Below, one piece after another: positions 62,626 through 64,000 of a stretch of DNA of 64,000 bases. Source of the stretch: Gymnorhina tibicen. Its lineage: Eukaryota > Chordata > Aves > Passeriformes > Artamidae. The notes below the pieces were generated by a model. It saw nothing but the letters and a program-made list of their open reading frames with translations, did not search any database and was not told the DNA's origin. The stretch spans positions 680,497-744,496 of the forward strand of contig VXAZ01000475.1 of assembly GCA_013399875.1 (NCBI GenBank), written 5' to 3'. How positions within the stretch are numbered: position 1 is the stretch's first letter; every line of letters starts with the position of its first letter. The translations under genes were made by a program, and so were the position numbers.

Positions 62626-63258
62626 ACCTCAAGATCACTTATGGAATAAAGTGCCAGGGTGGTTTTGCAATTCAACTCTTGCTCCTGTCCCTCAGCATTC
62701 TAACATTGCAATACCTTGGTACACTGAGTGGTTATGAGATTTTTGTGATCTAGTGAATTAAAAGGATATTTCTCCTCCTTTGAAGTAAGGTTTCCTGTTT
62801 CTTCTGTGGACCTTTCAGTATCTTGTAGGATCACTATCATGGGAAAGTACTGCAAGTAATCGCCTTTGCAGTGTGTCAGATGCAGTCCATCAATATCTTG
62901 GCCCTTGTTAATCCTCCCAGACAGTTCCAAAGCTGTAGGACTCAGATCTGAACTGAAGCCTGGAAACAAGATAGTCAATAGTTTCATATCGTTCTTTTGG
63001 TACCTGTAGAGATATGAAGACAGGTCCACATCAGAAAACAGCCCTTCTGTGATCTGAAATGCTCCTGCCTTCCAACGTACACCTCAAAATATCTGTTATC
63101 CCATTTTTGTTTGCAGGGAGCAACAAAGAATTAGAAATTCCTCCAAAGAATGGGTTACTTGTAAATGTAGCATACAGAAAAACAGCACAGGCTCAGTAGC
63201 TTTGTACTTCAAACAGACTCATGTTTTCCCAGTCTGAAGGAAAGGCCCCTTATGTATG

Positions 63259-63851
63259 TGTGCTGGGGTTGAGTTGATAAAAACCCATTTTTATGGGTTT
63301 GGGCTGGGGTTGAGTTGACTTTCTTCACAGTAGCTGGCATGGGACTATGTTTAGAATTTGTGTTGGAAACAGTGCTGATAACACAGGAATGTTTTAGTTT
63401 TTGCTGAGCAGGGCTTTCACTGAATGGAGGCCTTTTCTGCCTCAGCAAGTAGGCTGGGGATGCACAGAGAGTTGTTGAGGGATACAGCCAGGACAGCTGA
63501 CCCCAAGTGACCAAAGGGATATTCAGTAACATATGGCATCACCTTCAGCATATAAAGCTGGGAGAAGAAGGAGGATGGGGGGACATTTAGAGTGATGGCA
63601 TTTATATTCCCAAGTAATACTTCCTGCTTTCCTGGGGACGGCTGAACATGTCTGCCCATGGGAATCAGTGAATGAATTCCTTGGTTTGCTTTGCTTGCTT
63701 GTGTGACTTTTGCTTTACCTATTGAACTCTCTTTATCTCAACCCACAAATTTTCTCACTTTTACTGTCATATTTTCTCCCTCATCCTGGCAGGGGGAAGT
63801 GAGCAAGCGGCTGTGTGGGACTTAATTGCCAAGTGGAATTAAACTACAACA
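63259..63851 (+). mobile_element. Solo LTR of an avian endogenous retrovirus, rearranged 5' end
   Basis: The block runs from about tgtgctggggttgagttg to the end ttaaactacaaca. It has a TATA box (catataaagctggg, TATA at 63,551), then about 170 bp further a decayed polyadenylation site (attgaact at about 63,720) and a U5-like end that includes tttatctcaacccacaaatt and a gcaagcggctgtgtggga segment. The order TATA, polyadenylation site, U5 on the plus strand sets the orientation. No viral genes lie next to it within the window, so it is a solo LTR or the edge of an element. At its 5' end the first 16 bp (gctggggttgagttga) occur twice, 43 bp apart (about 63,262 and 63,305), flanking a perfect 8 bp inverted repeat (aaacccat...atgggttt, 63,281-63,300). 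It resembles a common songbird LTR family; the exact name needs a repeat library. Confidence 0.9.
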
Positions 63852-64000
63852 CCATGGAACAATCTGCTGAAAGAGACACTGCTGTTTTTGGAAACAAATG
63901 TGTCTGGTTCAAAATGAAAATGTTGTACACTGTTTTTCAGGACTTTTTCTGAAAACTTACTAATTACTTGATAAAATAAATCATATTTCTGCTTTTAGGG

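Larger units (their letters stand above)
60063..63258. other. Unique sequence with pyrimidine tracts
   Basis: No gene or interspersed repeat is seen. A CT-rich tract lies at 60,439-60,525 and T-rich tracts at 62,536-62,625. A 112-codon plus-strand frame near 61.3-61.6 kb is overlapped by an opposite-strand frame and resembles no protein. Confidence 0.5.

Overview
The window reads as bird nuclear DNA: AT-leaning vertebrate sequence with no operon-like gene packing, sprinkled with CR1 (chicken repeat 1) LINE fragments, solo endogenous-retrovirus LTRs and a tRNA-Ile-headed SINE that ends in a CR1-like tail. That last element matches my recollection of the passerine TguSINE1 type, so a songbird or other passerine is the best guess (bird: high confidence; passerine: moderate, because no database could be searched).

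No complete protein-coding gene, rRNA, functional tRNA, CRISPR array or intact retroelement is supported. Most open frames are short, unrelated and what chance gives in 64 kb. The window therefore looks like an intergenic gene desert or one or more long introns. A few splice-site-bounded open segments were noted; the best is an 87 bp minus-strand segment at 32,070-32,156.

Layout: 1-969 unique; 970-1,406 solo LTR (minus) with matching inverted ends; 1,407-20,460 mostly unique, with a 22 bp tandem duplication (14.2 kb) and an old tRNA-like relic (19.7 kb); 20,461-21,655 5'-truncated CR1 (minus) containing a nested plus-strand SINE; 21,656-33,282 unique, with a 215-codon unrecognised ORF, a (TTTC)19 microsatellite, a second tRNA-like relic with a duplicated T-arm segment, a GC-rich patch (30.8 kb) and the exon candidate; 33,283-34,366 solo LTR (minus); 34,367-46,819 unique; 46,820-60,062 six CR1 fragments separated by unique sequence, plus a GC-rich block of unknown origin at 48.9-49.4 kb; 60,063-63,258 unique with two pyrimidine-rich tracts; 63,259-63,851 a third solo LTR (plus) with TATA box and a rearranged 5' end.

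The elements do not act together as a system. What the sequence offers is a record of insertion: CR1 first, then the SINE within it, and LTRs reduced to solo copies. The LTRs at 33 kb and 63 kb share U5-like sequence and lie in opposite orientation.
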